Below are positions 1 to 10,251 of a stretch of DNA of 64,000 nucleotides, in pieces. Location of the stretch: positions 1 to 64,000 of the forward strand of contig CAWFFO010000003.1 in assembly GCA_963815135.1 (NCBI GenBank). Direction: 5' to 3'. The notes under the pieces are model-generated. The model was not told where the DNA came from and searched no databases. It saw only the letters and a list, made by a program, of their open reading frames with translations. How positions within the stretch are numbered: the first letter of the stretch is position 1; every line of letters starts with the position of its first letter. Origin of the DNA: CAIWTU01 sp963815135 (GTDB lineage Bacteria; Desulfobacterota; Desulfuromonadia; Geobacterales; Geobacteraceae). Position numbers and translations under genes: made by a program.

Positions 1-356
1 ACCGGTTCCAGCGCCCGGATAAGTACCGCTTCGGGGACTCCCCGTTCCCGTGTGGTCAGGTTGAGGCACCAGTACATCCCGTAAATGAGGTAGGTGTAGG
101 CCCGGCCCCCCTCTTCATACATGATGGCGGTTCGACGGCTGGCCCTGCCGCCATAGGCATGGCTGGCACGGTCATCGATCCCCAGGTAGGCTTCGGTTTC
201 GACAATGATGCCCGTCGCTATCCCTTCGGGACTTACCCGCACCAGTTCCTTGCCGAGAAGACCCCGTGCCACCTCTCTGGTGTCACGAAAATAGAATTCA
301 CGTGGCAGTTTCTTTTCTACTTCTGTGGCGGCATGCTGTGTCTCCCTTGGGTTCAA
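1..356 (-). CDS. mpg: DNA-3-methyladenine glycosylase (AAG/MPG family), 3' end beyond window
   Basis: Base-excision-repair glycosylase that removes alkylated purines. The visible N-terminal part reads LPREFYFRDT, then VARGLLGKELV, a GIIVETEAYLG block, DRASHAYGG and YTYLIYGMYWCLN, which are the hallmark blocks of the AAG family; the Glu of VETEAY is the expected catalytic residue. The C-terminal portion lies outside the window. No ATG precedes the conserved start in this frame. The chosen start is a TTG at 356-354 with GGAG just upstream, so the first 20 or so residues are uncertain; another TTG lies about 65 bases further upstream. Family call is firm, start is not. Confidence 0.85.
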   Translation of the reverse strand, partial: MNPRETQHAATEVEKKLPREFYFRDTREVARGLLGKELVRVSPEGIATGIIVETEAYLGIDDRASHAYGGRASRRTAIMYEEGGRAYTYLIYGMYWCLNLTTRERGVPEAVLIRALEP

Positions 357-591
357 ATGCTCCGGCGTTTCCGATCCATTCGTCCGACCGCAGGTCGTTC
401 TTTGTTGACCAGATCTGTACAACCTCCAATCGCTTATCAGTTTCTCCCCAAAATTAACAAAAGTCTCATGGCAATCCTTCGAGATACTCGAAACTACCAC
501 CCATAAAGTCAGAGCACTGCCAATGACTGACCGGCAAAACGGCGATACTCCGTCCGCTGGAGCCGGTTGTTCGCTGATTGCCGCAATACGG

Positions 592-978
592 CTATTTCCA
601 CTGTCGAAGTTCAATAATGAGCCCATCGGGATCTCTTATCTCTCCGCGGAATGAGTCGCCCAAGTCCATCGGCCCCCAGGCTATAGCTATTCCTCTGCCC
701 TTCAGGTAATCTACTGCCTTCGCCATATCCTCCACTTCAAGCGCAATGCCCCTGTAACCCACCTCCCAGGGCGCTTCGGATTTTGGCTTTGGATTATCTA
801 CGGAAATAATTTCGATGACCGTGTCGCCCAGTTCAAGATAAATGACCTCTCTCATCGGAGGCATCTTTACTTCATTTCGGCTTCGAATTCTAAAACCGAG
901 AATGTTGACATAGAAGTCAACGGTCTTTTCCGGATACCTCGGAACAATTTCTACGTGGTCGATTCTTTTGAACATCAT
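592..978 (-). CDS. VOC/glyoxalase-family protein
   Basis: A 128-residue single-domain vicinal-oxygen-chelate protein. It opens with MMFKRIDHVEIVPRYPEKTV, followed by FYVNILGF, and ends with RDPDGLIIELRQW, the usual beta-alpha-beta-beta-beta ends of a glyoxalase/bleomycin-resistance fold. Candidate metal ligands are the His of DHVE and the Glu of IIEL; the substrate cannot be told. The start is the first of two ATGs, with AAAGGAG at good spacing; a longer frame lacks a better signal. Its neighbour upstream is a tautomerase, so a small-molecule detoxification or degradation role is possible but is only inference. Confidence 0.8.
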   Translation of the reverse strand: MMFKRIDHVEIVPRYPEKTVDFYVNILGFRIRSRNEVKMPPMREVIYLELGDTVIEIISVDNPKPKSEAPWEVGYRGIALEVEDMAKAVDYLKGRGIAIAWGPMDLGDSFRGEIRDPDGLIIELRQWK

Positions 979-1104
979 TACAGCTCCTTTCCTGCGTGGC
1001 AGGCGTCCAGGTTTCACCAAGGTGTTGCATGGTGATCTCGAACGTATAGTTCACAGGCCTGCGCTGTTTGAGGGTCCTGTGAAACGCTTGGTAATGAGTT
1101 TTTA

Positions 1105-1308
1105 TTATTTGCTTTTCTTTCTTCTTTCCGTAATGCTTTCTCCACCGATTCCCCAACTATCTGTATCAACCTCTTCAATTACAACAACTGTTGTCTCTGG
1201 ATTTTTGCCAAGTACATTTTTCAATAATTCAGTTGCTCCTTTTATTAATGCAGCTTTCTTTTCAGGAGTGACATCTTCATTTGTGATTTTGATAGTAACA
1301 AGTGGCAT
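1105..1308 (-). CDS. 4-oxalocrotonate tautomerase-family protein
   Basis: A 67-residue tautomerase. The second codon is Pro (MPLVTIKI), which becomes the N-terminal catalytic proline after Met removal. The chain has the typical helix KKAALIKGATELLKNVLG and the second strand TTVVVIEEVDTDSWGIGG, matching short 4-OT proteins in length and order. A GGAG ribosome site lies before the ATG. Members interconvert enol and keto dicarboxylates or act as promiscuous tautomerases; the natural substrate here is unknown. It is transcribed toward the VOC protein, about 125 bases away. Confidence 0.88.
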   Translation of the reverse strand: MPLVTIKITNEDVTPEKKAALIKGATELLKNVLGKNPETTVVVIEEVDTDSWGIGGESITERRKKSK

Positions 1309-1763
1309 TATTGGATCTCCTTTTTGGGAAGTTGGATTTTGGAAAACTATTTAATTTTTATTATAATTACTATTTTTGGGACTTCAAAACATAATTTATA
1401 CTAGCCTGCCCTGGATAAACAATCAGACGGAAAGGGAAACAAAGTTACTTCAAGGGAATGATTTGACTGTGCACCTCTTCGGAAATTTTGTTTGCCCGGC
1501 ACCCTGAGCCGTCCCCATTTCCATCGTGCATTGACCGACGCTCGACCAATGCACGACTTGAGGTGAGGGCATAGGATAAACCCGAGCTGTCGGAGAATGC
1601 TGGCGAACGAAGATATAAAAAGGGGTGCCCCTTGGGCAAGGGCACCCCGGTTCGGGAAAACGCTGAATGTAAGCATGGGAATGGAGGCGCTTCCCTGGAG
1701 AATGCTGCTGATACGTGCCCTTCGAATTATCCGTGTCGAGTAGTCCTTTTCCGGATTTTATGG
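1309..1763. other. Intergenic region, 455 bases
   Basis: No credible gene was found here. The part near 1320-1400 is AT-rich and could hold the promoter of the tautomerase. The only clear element is the intrinsic terminator at 1616-1648 for the PAS-protein gene. Short open frames in this stretch overlap each other on several frames and resemble nothing known. Confidence 0.6.
1616..1648 (-). terminator. Intrinsic terminator of the PAS-protein gene
   Basis: On the minus strand a 9-bp GC-rich stem (GGGGTGCCC with GGGCACCCC) with a 9-base loop is followed by five T residues. It lies about 115 bases after the stop of the PAS gene. Confidence 0.75.
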
Positions 1764-2141
1764 CTAACACCCACAGGTTTTTGCAGGAAACATGCGGTCC
1801 GCCGCATACTCGGTGATGTCATCGATGAAATGCAAGAAGAGGTCTTTTGAACCTGCCAGCGGAATCCAATTCACGTCCCCGACTATACCCGCGTGCTCTA
1901 AGTAAATGACCGCGCGCACCGCTGTCCCTTCCTGCAGAGCTTTGTCCGCAGCACAACCTTCGTGTTGCTTTTTCTCTCCGAGGTCGATGCATCTCACTCC
2001 TACGGGATAACCAGCAGTCTCGCCGGCCTTGTTGACTCCGAGGATGGTCCTGTCCTTGTGCACCAGCATGACCGGTGCCGGGTAGTTGTCCCAGAAAAGG
2101 TGAAAGTTTTTGCTGATTTCTTCACTGATTTTGCTGTTCAT
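1764..2141 (-). CDS. Small PAS-like single-domain protein
   Basis: A 125-residue protein resembling a lone PAS domain: PAPVMLVHKDRTILGVNKAGE near residues 20-40 matches the start of a PAS fold, and the end has LFLHFIDDITEYA. There is no output domain. Three Cys residues lie at positions typical of small Geobacter-type PAS proteins (VRCIDLG, HEGCAADKA) and two more at the C-terminus (KTCGC), so a thiol, metal or heme interaction is possible but unproven. An AAGGAG site precedes the ATG. Function unknown; it may act as a sensor subunit for a separate effector. Confidence 0.65.
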   Translation of the reverse strand: MNSKISEEISKNFHLFWDNYPAPVMLVHKDRTILGVNKAGETAGYPVGVRCIDLGEKKQHEGCAADKALQEGTAVRAVIYLEHAGIVGDVNWIPLAGSKDLFLHFIDDITEYAADRMFPAKTCGC

Positions 2142-2180
2142 GTCGTATTCTCCTTGTGATTATACTGCGACTTGTGGTTG

Positions 2181-2843
2181 CTAAATAAGCAGATCTTCGT
2201 AGAATGCGCCGAATTTGTTTTCGGGATGCCGGATATGGATTTCCACCATCCAGATATTGGCTGAGGGGTGGAACGCGATTTCGTGCAAAGGTCCCTCATA
2301 GTGTTCAGCGCTGGAATAGTCCCCCAAGCGATGTCCGCCGAGATCGAGATTCAGCTCCCACCCCAGATCTTTTGCCATTTTCTGTGCGAAATCGTACAAA
2401 TCGACACCAGTTGCCTTATCCGTTTTCCACTTCGCTGCTACAGCTTCGAAAATCTTTTTGGCGTCAACCGCGCAACGTTTCATTTCCGGATTGCTCCCGG
2501 CGACAAACGTGTCACCGGCGTCGCCTTCATAACCATCCCAGACGGGGGCGATATCAATAAAGAAAATATCATCCTCACCTAAACGAACTCCCGGCACGGA
2601 ATCGGCATCAAAGGTGATTGTGGTGTTGCTGCCAAAACGAATGTAGGGTTTATGAAAAGCTTTCTCTGCCCCCATGTCCGACAATGTTTCCACCACTATT
2701 TTGTTGGCATCCTCTTCGAGCATCCCAACCTTCACCTGGGCGGCGATCCGCTCAACCGCCTGCTGTGATCTTGCCCGGATTTCGAGCATTTTCTCCACGG
2801 AAAAGTTTTTCCTGGTCTTTTCAACTACTGCCTGATCATGCAT
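2181..2843 (-). CDS. M24-family metallopeptidase-like protein
   Basis: A 220-residue pita-bread-fold protein of the methionine aminopeptidase/Xaa-Pro dipeptidase family. The five dinuclear-metal ligands are visible: Asp97 (IDIAP), Asp108 (EGDAGD), His171 (GGHRLGD), Glu201 (MVEIHI) and Glu216 (FYEDLL). It lacks the N-terminal domain of prolidases, so it is a stand-alone catalytic domain. The ligand set suggests an active hydrolase, although some short M24 proteins have other substrates. It may be co-transcribed with the PAS protein 39 bases downstream. Confidence 0.85.
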   Translation of the reverse strand: MHDQAVVEKTRKNFSVEKMLEIRARSQQAVERIAAQVKVGMLEEDANKIVVETLSDMGAEKAFHKPYIRFGSNTTITFDADSVPGVRLGEDDIFFIDIAPVWDGYEGDAGDTFVAGSNPEMKRCAVDAKKIFEAVAAKWKTDKATGVDLYDFAQKMAKDLGWELNLDLGGHRLGDYSSAEHYEGPLHEIAFHPSANIWMVEIHIRHPENKFGAFYEDLLI

Positions 2844-3045
2844 AGTCAGAATCTCCCCTTTCGTTGATTTGCCTCGCTCCTGATGCCATCGCTGTCAATA
2901 TGAAGGTTTTGCGGCAGAACATGGTGTGAGACGGTCAGGTGTGAGGTATGCGAGTAGGCTATCGTATAGAGACGGGGCAGGCAATACGCCGTTTGTCAGC
3001 GGTCAGTATAGGTGAGTGAATGGTAATTCGAGGTTTTACCGGGGA

Positions 3046-3750
3046 TTATTTGAGTCCGACCCGGGTGAGAAATTCACGAGCCCGTTGCCGGCTTACGGGT
3101 AGGTGGCGGTCACTGCCGGCCATCTGGAGGCTGACTGCGTTGCCGTTCCGCACCACCTTCTGCACCTTGTCCAGATTGACCAGGTAGCTTCGGTGAATGC
3201 GGAAGAAACGCTCTTGGCTCAGGCCCGCCGCCAACACGCCGAGGGACAGGTCGCAGAAGAACTCACCGCTAACGGTGAACACTTGAGAATAGATGTTTTC
3301 CGCCTGGACAAAAACGATTTCCTCGGGGGCGAACAGTAGAATTTCGCCGCCGGCGGTGACCGGGACTTTGATGAAGCCATGCTGGGGGTTAGAGATCAGC
3401 GCAGTGATGTCGTAGATCAGGCAGCAGTGGAGTGATTTTGCCAATTTTTGGTCGAGGAGCGGTATCATCTTCAGCATCACAAAGATTTCGCGGGAGCCGC
3501 TCATGCGCCTGACGGACATGGATGCCTGGCGGGATGGGTCGCGTACCATCGCCACCAACTCCTTTAACTTCTCTCCGGACGGGCCACGATGCATTTCGAG
3601 CAGATTCTGTTCGAGGATCTTCTCGTGCGGCGTTTCGGCAAAGATACGCATCAGTGCCCAGTTGACATGGCTCACCCGGAAATTGTCGTCGAACAGAATA
3701 ATTCCCGGTTCCGTGCGCTCCAGCATATTTGGCAGGTTGTGTTGGTCCAT
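3046..3750 (-). CDS. PAS-LytTR transcriptional regulator, RcoM-like
   Basis: A 234-residue regulator with an N-terminal PAS domain (residues 8-115) and a C-terminal LytTR DNA-binding domain (about 125-230; key stretches LFAPEEIVFVQAENIYSQVF, RFFRIHRSYLVNLDKV, LPVSRQRAREFL). This is the layout of RcoM, the heme-PAS CO sensor. His54 in LEMHRGPSG aligns with the heme-ligand His of RcoM, and Met78 falls within one residue of its distal Met ligand; the alignment was made by eye from memory. No CO dehydrogenase genes are in view. The start was chosen at the ATG before DQHNLPN; longer frames lack a better start. It is divergent from the riboswitch operon. Confidence 0.8.
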   Translation of the reverse strand: MDQHNLPNMLERTEPGIILFDDNFRVSHVNWALMRIFAETPHEKILEQNLLEMHRGPSGEKLKELVAMVRDPSRQASMSVRRMSGSREIFVMLKMIPLLDQKLAKSLHCCLIYDITALISNPQHGFIKVPVTAGGEILLFAPEEIVFVQAENIYSQVFTVSGEFFCDLSLGVLAAGLSQERFFRIHRSYLVNLDKVQKVVRNGNAVSLQMAGSDRHLPVSRQRAREFLTRVGLK

Positions 3751-3998
3751 GACGCCCCACAATCCGCGAGATTCTGGCAGGTACCTTGAATCACGGCGGA
3801 AAAGTATTTTGACGATCAATTTTAGCAGAAGTCGGCTGCACTGGCCAGCGTTTGTTCCGAGGATGTTTTTGTTAATGCAATAGGAACCACCCGGCTTTGG
3901 CGAGGGTACTTGACTTGTTTCGCCCGATTGACAACCCACTCCGACGTGCTACAAGTAAATCAAATAGACGCCATGACAAATTAGTCGGATATTTTCAT

Positions 3999-4077
3999 TT
4001 TCGATAAAGCCAAACCCTCTGTGAAGCGGGGTCGGAAAGCCAAGGATCTTCGGAGAGAAGATAGCCGGGTTGCCGAA
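3999..4077 (+). ncRNA. GEMM-I cyclic-dinucleotide riboswitch
   Basis: Matches the GEMM-I layout: an outer stem (TTCG near 4000 with CGAA at 4074-4077), GCCAAACC, a short hairpin with a GNRA-type GTGA loop, GGGTCGGAAAGCCA (consensus GGGACGCAAAGCC), a hairpin ATCTTC/GAAGAT, and AGCCGGGTTGCCGA at the 3' end. The C in GCC and the G in CGGAAAG look like a covariation of the usual G-C pair near the ligand pocket. The ligand could be c-di-GMP or 3',3'-cGAMP; the pocket alignment is not certain enough to decide. It precedes the SDR operon by about 140 bases. Confidence 0.8.
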
Positions 4078-4110
4078 GGGAAAACACCTTCTGCAGGCTC
4101 GGCTTTTTTT
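4063..4110 (+). terminator. Riboswitch expression-platform terminator
   Basis: A hairpin made from GAAGG/CCTTC and GCCGA/TCGGC is followed by seven T residues. Its 5' strand is the 3' end of the GEMM aptamer, so ligand-folded aptamer and terminator should exclude each other. This implies an ON switch. Confidence 0.75.
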
Positions 4111-4216
4111 GTACTGCACGGAATATTTCCGGGAAAGGCAGGCCTGCCCGGCTAAAACACAGACATCAAGAGAATAACAGGACGGCAAAGTGGGCAACCG
4201 AACAGGAGGTAAAAAA

Positions 4217-4945
4217 ATGGCAAAAACACAGAGAACAGCAATCGTGACCGGCGGCTCGCAAGGAATCGGAGCAGGTCTTGTGAAGGCCTTTCTGGATCGA
4301 GGTTACAACGTGGTGGCGAATTCGCGCAACATCACCACGTCGGGCGCATTCGAGGCGTCAGACAGACTCGCGCTGGTCGACGGAAGCATCGCCGAAGCCG
4401 CAACGGCGAAGAAGATCGCCGAGGTCGCCATGATCAGGTTCGGTTCGATCGACGCGCTCGTCAACAACGCCGGCATCTTCTTTTCGAAGCCCTTCACGGA
4501 CTACACGATCGACGATTTGCGGTCTCTCGTTTCCATCAACATCGAAGGGTTCCTCTTCATCACTCAGCAGGCGGTCAAGCAGATGCTGGCTCAGAAGACC
4601 GGCGGAAGCATCGTCAATATCACCTCGACGATGGTGGATCACCCCATCGCCGGGGCAAACGCATCGGTTGCGATGATCACGAAAGGCGGCCTCCAAGCCG
4701 TCACGCGGAGCCTGGCAATGGAATACGTGAAACAGGGGATCCGCGTGAACGCCGTGGCGCCGGGCATTGTCGACACGCCCATGCACAAGGACGACCCGAA
4801 GGATTTTCTCAAGACCCTGCAACCGATGGGAGAGATATCAACTGTGAATGATATTGTGGACGCGATTGTCTATCTGACGGAAGCCGGTCAGGTGACCGGG
4901 GAGGTGCTGCATGTGGACGGCGGTGCGCACGTTGGCAAATGGTAG
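4217..4945 (+). CDS. SDR-family oxidoreductase lacking the catalytic Tyr
   Basis: A 242-residue short-chain dehydrogenase/reductase. It has the NAD(P)-binding TGGSQGIGAG, NNAG, and the C-terminal PGIVDTPMH and HVDGGAHVGKW stretches. The catalytic region reads NITSTMVDHPIAGANASVAMITKGG; where YxxxK is expected, the Lys is kept (ITK) but the position four residues earlier is Ala, not Tyr. Some SDR subfamilies share this loss, so it is probably a family trait rather than a mutation. AGGAGG lies before the ATG. First gene of the operon under the GEMM riboswitch. Confidence 0.88.
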   Translation: MAKTQRTAIVTGGSQGIGAGLVKAFLDRGYNVVANSRNITTSGAFEASDRLALVDGSIAEAATAKKIAEVAMIRFGSIDALVNNAGIFFSKPFTDYTIDDLRSLVSINIEGFLFITQQAVKQMLAQKTGGSIVNITSTMVDHPIAGANASVAMITKGGLQAVTRSLAMEYVKQGIRVNAVAPGIVDTPMHKDDPKDFLKTLQPMGEISTVNDIVDAIVYLTEAGQVTGEVLHVDGGAHVGKW

Positions 4946-5121
4946 CCCGCAAAGCCTCTCGGCCGGCACTCGCCTAACAGCGGCTGAAGGAACCTGGCAT
5001 AAAGCCGCCGGTGCCGCCTGGCTTGGACGAGAACGCTTATTGACGGAGTAGAATATCTTTGAAAAGGAGTCGAACCGGGTATACCCGATGAAAGCCCAAC
5101 GAAAAGTAAAGGAGATAAAGC

Positions 5122-6261
5122 ATGAGAATACTTATGGTGCTGACTTCCCACGATCAACTGGGCAATACCGGCCGCAAAACCGGCTTCTGGCTTGAGGAAT
5201 TCGCGGCCCCTTACTTTGTGTTCAGGGACGCCGGTGTCGAACTGACGCTGGCTTCACCGAAAGGCGGGCAGCCACCGCTCGATCCGGTAAGCGATTTGCC
5301 GGAAAATCAGACCCCGGCGATGACGCGCTTCAAGCAGGACCAGGCGGCGCAAAAGGCTCTCGCCAACACGGTCAAACTTGCGGACGTGAAGGCGGAAGAC
5401 TTCGACACCGTTTTCTATCCCGGTGGGCACGGCCCGATGTGGGATCTCGCGGAGAGCCCTGCGTCGATCGCCCTTCTGGAGGCCTTCTACAATTCGGGCA
5501 AGCCAATCGCATTGGTGTGCCATTCGCCCGGGGTGCTTCGCCACGTTACTTACCGGGGCGCTCCGCTGGTGAAAGGAAAACATGTCACCGGTTTCACGAA
5601 CGGCGAGGAAGAGGAGGTGCAGCTCACGAAGGTTGTGCCGTTCCTGGTCGAAAATGAACTGCTGCGGCTCGGGGCCATATTCGAGAAGAAGGCGGACTGG
5701 CAGCCTTTTGCCATCACTGACGGCCGTCTCGTAACCGGCCAGAACCCCGCATCATCGACGGTCGCGGCGCAAGCGCTTCTGAAGCTCATGACCGGATCGG
5801 AATCGGAGTCGTCAATTAACGCCGTGCAAATCGAACAGAAGAGCTATGAAATGCCCCCGCGGGACGGGATCAGCATCGCGCATTTTCTTACCGTCGCCGA
5901 CATCGAGCGATCCGCACGCTACTATGAGAAGGTCTTCGGCGCCCAAATTCTGAGCCTGGGGGACGGCAATGCGCCCGGGTACCTTCAGCTCGCGAATATC
6001 TGGATGATTGTGAACGTCGGGGGCGGGCCGACCCCCGACAAGCCGACGGTAACGCTCAGCGTCCCCGACCCGGATCACATCAGCAGCTTTATGAATTTCC
6101 GCGTTGCGGATATTCAAGCGTGCTATGAGTTATGGAAAAGCCGTGGCGCCGAGTTCATCACGGAGCCGATGGAAAAGTACGGCGAGATTCGCTGCTACAT
6201 CCGCGATCCTGATGGTTATATTATCGAGGTCGGGCAGAGTACCACGATCAAGTACGGTTAA
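5122..6261 (+). CDS. DJ-1/PfpI-type amidotransferase-like domain fused to a VOC domain
   Basis: A 379-residue two-domain protein. Residues 1-230 are a DJ-1/Hsp31-like domain with the nucleophile elbow LVCHSPGVL (Cys133-His134) and Glu26; this class acts as glyoxalase III, chaperone or deglycase-type enzymes. Residues about 245-379 are a VOC domain (ISIAHFLTVADIERSARYYEKVFG to RDPDGYIIEVGQ). Both halves are linked to electrophile or methylglyoxal chemistry in known relatives, so the fusion suggests one detoxification function; this is inference. The linker is about 15 residues with no stop or frameshift, so it is a true fusion. Confidence 0.85.
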   Translation: MRILMVLTSHDQLGNTGRKTGFWLEEFAAPYFVFRDAGVELTLASPKGGQPPLDPVSDLPENQTPAMTRFKQDQAAQKALANTVKLADVKAEDFDTVFYPGGHGPMWDLAESPASIALLEAFYNSGKPIALVCHSPGVLRHVTYRGAPLVKGKHVTGFTNGEEEEVQLTKVVPFLVENELLRLGAIFEKKADWQPFAITDGRLVTGQNPASSTVAAQALLKLMTGSESESSINAVQIEQKSYEMPPRDGISIAHFLTVADIERSARYYEKVFGAQILSLGDGNAPGYLQLANIWMIVNVGGGPTPDKPTVTLSVPDPDHISSFMNFRVADIQACYELWKSRGAEFITEPMEKYGEIRCYIRDPDGYIIEVGQSTTIKYG

Positions 6262-6390
6262 CACTGAGACTTAACCGGCGATGCGCATCCAATTGCGGAG
6301 GATTTGACATGCGACCTGACATCGTTCCAGGGGCTGTCTCATCGGTGCGCCGGCCCAGGGTGGCCCGGATCTTCTCAAAGGAGGTGCCTC

Positions 6391-7770
6391 GTGACACGGC
6401 ATTTTGATGCGATCATCATCGGGACCGGCCAGGCAGGCCCGTCTCTGGCCGCGCGGTTTTCGGCCGCGGGCATGTCGGTCGCCATTATTGAACGCCACAA
6501 GTTTGGCGGCACATGCGTGAATACGGGATGCATACCGACAAAGACGCTCATAGCCAGCGCGTACGCGGCCCAAGTTGCCCGCCGGGGCGCCGAATACGGT
6601 TTTGTCGTCAATGGCGATGTGCGCATCGACATGAAGCGTGTCAAAGCACGCAAGGATGAAGTTTCCGGACAGTCGAACAGGGGCGTGGAGGAATGGTTGC
6701 GCGGACTTGAAAATTGTACGGTCATCCAGGGCCATGCCCGCTTTCAGTCGTCCCGCACCGTCGTTGTCGATGATGCGGTCCTCGAAGCCGACAAAGTTTT
6801 CATCAACGTCGGCGGGCGCGCCTCTGTTCCCGCACTTCCGGGGATCCATGATGTGCCGTTTCTCACCAACTCCTCGATGATGGATGTCGACTTCCTGCCG
6901 GAGCATCTCGTCATTGTCGGCGGAAGTTATGTGGGGTTGGAATTCGGTCAGATGTATCGCCGGTTCGGGAGCGAAGTCACGATTGTGGAGATGGGGCCGC
7001 GCCTGATTGGACGTGAAGACGAAGATGTTTCCGAAGCCGTGCGGAAGATCCTGGAGCTCGAGGGGATACGGATTCAGACGAATGCAAAATGCATAACACT
7101 GGCGAAGCGCGACAGCCGTATCGCCGTCGGCATGGAATGCACCGATGGTGCGCCGGAAGTATCAGGCACTCACGTTCTTCTAGCGGTGGGACGCACTCCC
7201 AACACTAACGACCTTGGCCTCGACCGGGCCGGGGTTGCGACCGACCAGCGCGGCTACATCATCGTCGATGATCAACTGCAAACGAACGTCCCCGGTATCT
7301 GGGCCCTGGGTGACTGCAACGGCCGCGGCGCCTTTACGCATACTTCATACAACGACTACGAGATCGTCGCCGATAATCTCCTCAACGCAGACCATCGCCG
7401 CGTGTCGGACCGAATCCGGACGTATGCTTTGTTTACGGATCCGCCGCTGGGCCGATGCGGCATGACGGACGCCGAAATACGGAAGTCCGGGCGCGCCGCA
7501 CTCGTTGCGAAATATCCCATGAGCCGAGTGAGCCGTGCCTTTGAAATAGGCGAGACGCAAGGTTTCATCAAGATATCTGTTGATGCGGAAACGAAACAGA
7601 TTCTGGGCGCTGCGATTCTCGGAACCGGAGGCGATGAAGTTGTTCACGTATTGCTGGACGTCATGTATGCGAAGGCGCCGTATACGACAATACAGCGCGC
7701 AATGCATATTCATCCGACGGTTGCGGAGTATCTTCCCACCATATTGTCCAAACTGGAACCCCTTGTGTAG
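6391..7770 (+). CDS. FAD-dependent pyridine nucleotide-disulfide oxidoreductase
   Basis: A 459-residue class I flavoprotein disulfide reductase. FAD-binding GTGQAG at residues 11-16, redox-active pair GGTCVNTGC (Cys42, Cys47), a central NAD(P) motif GGSYVGLEFGQ and the second FAD motif WALGDCNG are all present. The C-terminal dimerisation end has AMHIHPTVAEYLPT, where His-Pro is the usual base pair of this class. It resembles mercuric-reductase-like and SthA-like proteins of unknown substrate. The start is a GTG preceded by AAAGGAGG; the upstream frame is not conserved-looking. Third gene of the riboswitch operon. Confidence 0.88.
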   Translation: MTRHFDAIIIGTGQAGPSLAARFSAAGMSVAIIERHKFGGTCVNTGCIPTKTLIASAYAAQVARRGAEYGFVVNGDVRIDMKRVKARKDEVSGQSNRGVEEWLRGLENCTVIQGHARFQSSRTVVVDDAVLEADKVFINVGGRASVPALPGIHDVPFLTNSSMMDVDFLPEHLVIVGGSYVGLEFGQMYRRFGSEVTIVEMGPRLIGREDEDVSEAVRKILELEGIRIQTNAKCITLAKRDSRIAVGMECTDGAPEVSGTHVLLAVGRTPNTNDLGLDRAGVATDQRGYIIVDDQLQTNVPGIWALGDCNGRGAFTHTSYNDYEIVADNLLNADHRRVSDRIRTYALFTDPPLGRCGMTDAEIRKSGRAALVAKYPMSRVSRAFEIGETQGFIKISVDAETKQILGAAILGTGGDEVVHVLLDVMYAKAPYTTIQRAMHIHPTVAEYLPTILSKLEPLV

Positions 7771-7797
7771 AACGCACCACGCGAAGGAGGAAAGAAC

Positions 7798-7942
7798 ATG
7801 GCAACCCTGAACAACGGAGAACGATCGGAATTAATCTATTTTACATTCTTCCCCGAAAGACATGCAGGCGGTCTCAGGCAACACCTGTTGCAGAGTTCTA
7901 AGCTCAAGCATCCTCTTCAACAATATCAGGATTCCAGGGGGG

Positions 7943-7956
<14 letters not shown>
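7798..7956 (+). pseudogene. Truncated reading frame at the end of the riboswitch operon
   Basis: A 52-codon frame starting MATLNNGERSELIYF with a strong GAAGGAGG site 27 bases after the flavoprotein stop. Its last 14 bases overlap the end of ftsK on the other strand. I recognise no domain. The good start signals with no sensible C-terminus suggest the 5' remnant of a fourth operon gene whose remainder was lost where the operon meets ftsK. It could also be a genuine small protein. Confidence 0.4.
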
Positions 7957-10216
<2,260 letters not shown>

Positions 10217-10251
10217 ACGCAACCCGCCTGCCGCCTGCAGCTGAATTTATA

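Larger units (their letters stand above)
3751..4216. other. Divergent intergenic region between the RcoM-like gene and the SDR operon
   Basis: This 466-base stretch holds the promoters for both directions and a long 5' leader for the SDR operon. The leader contains a GEMM-type riboswitch and an overlapping terminator, listed separately. No protein-coding gene is supported. Confidence 0.7.

Noticed and set aside
159..506. A 115-codon plus-strand frame at the window start
   Set aside because: The minus strand encodes clear AAG-family glycosylase motifs over the same bases.
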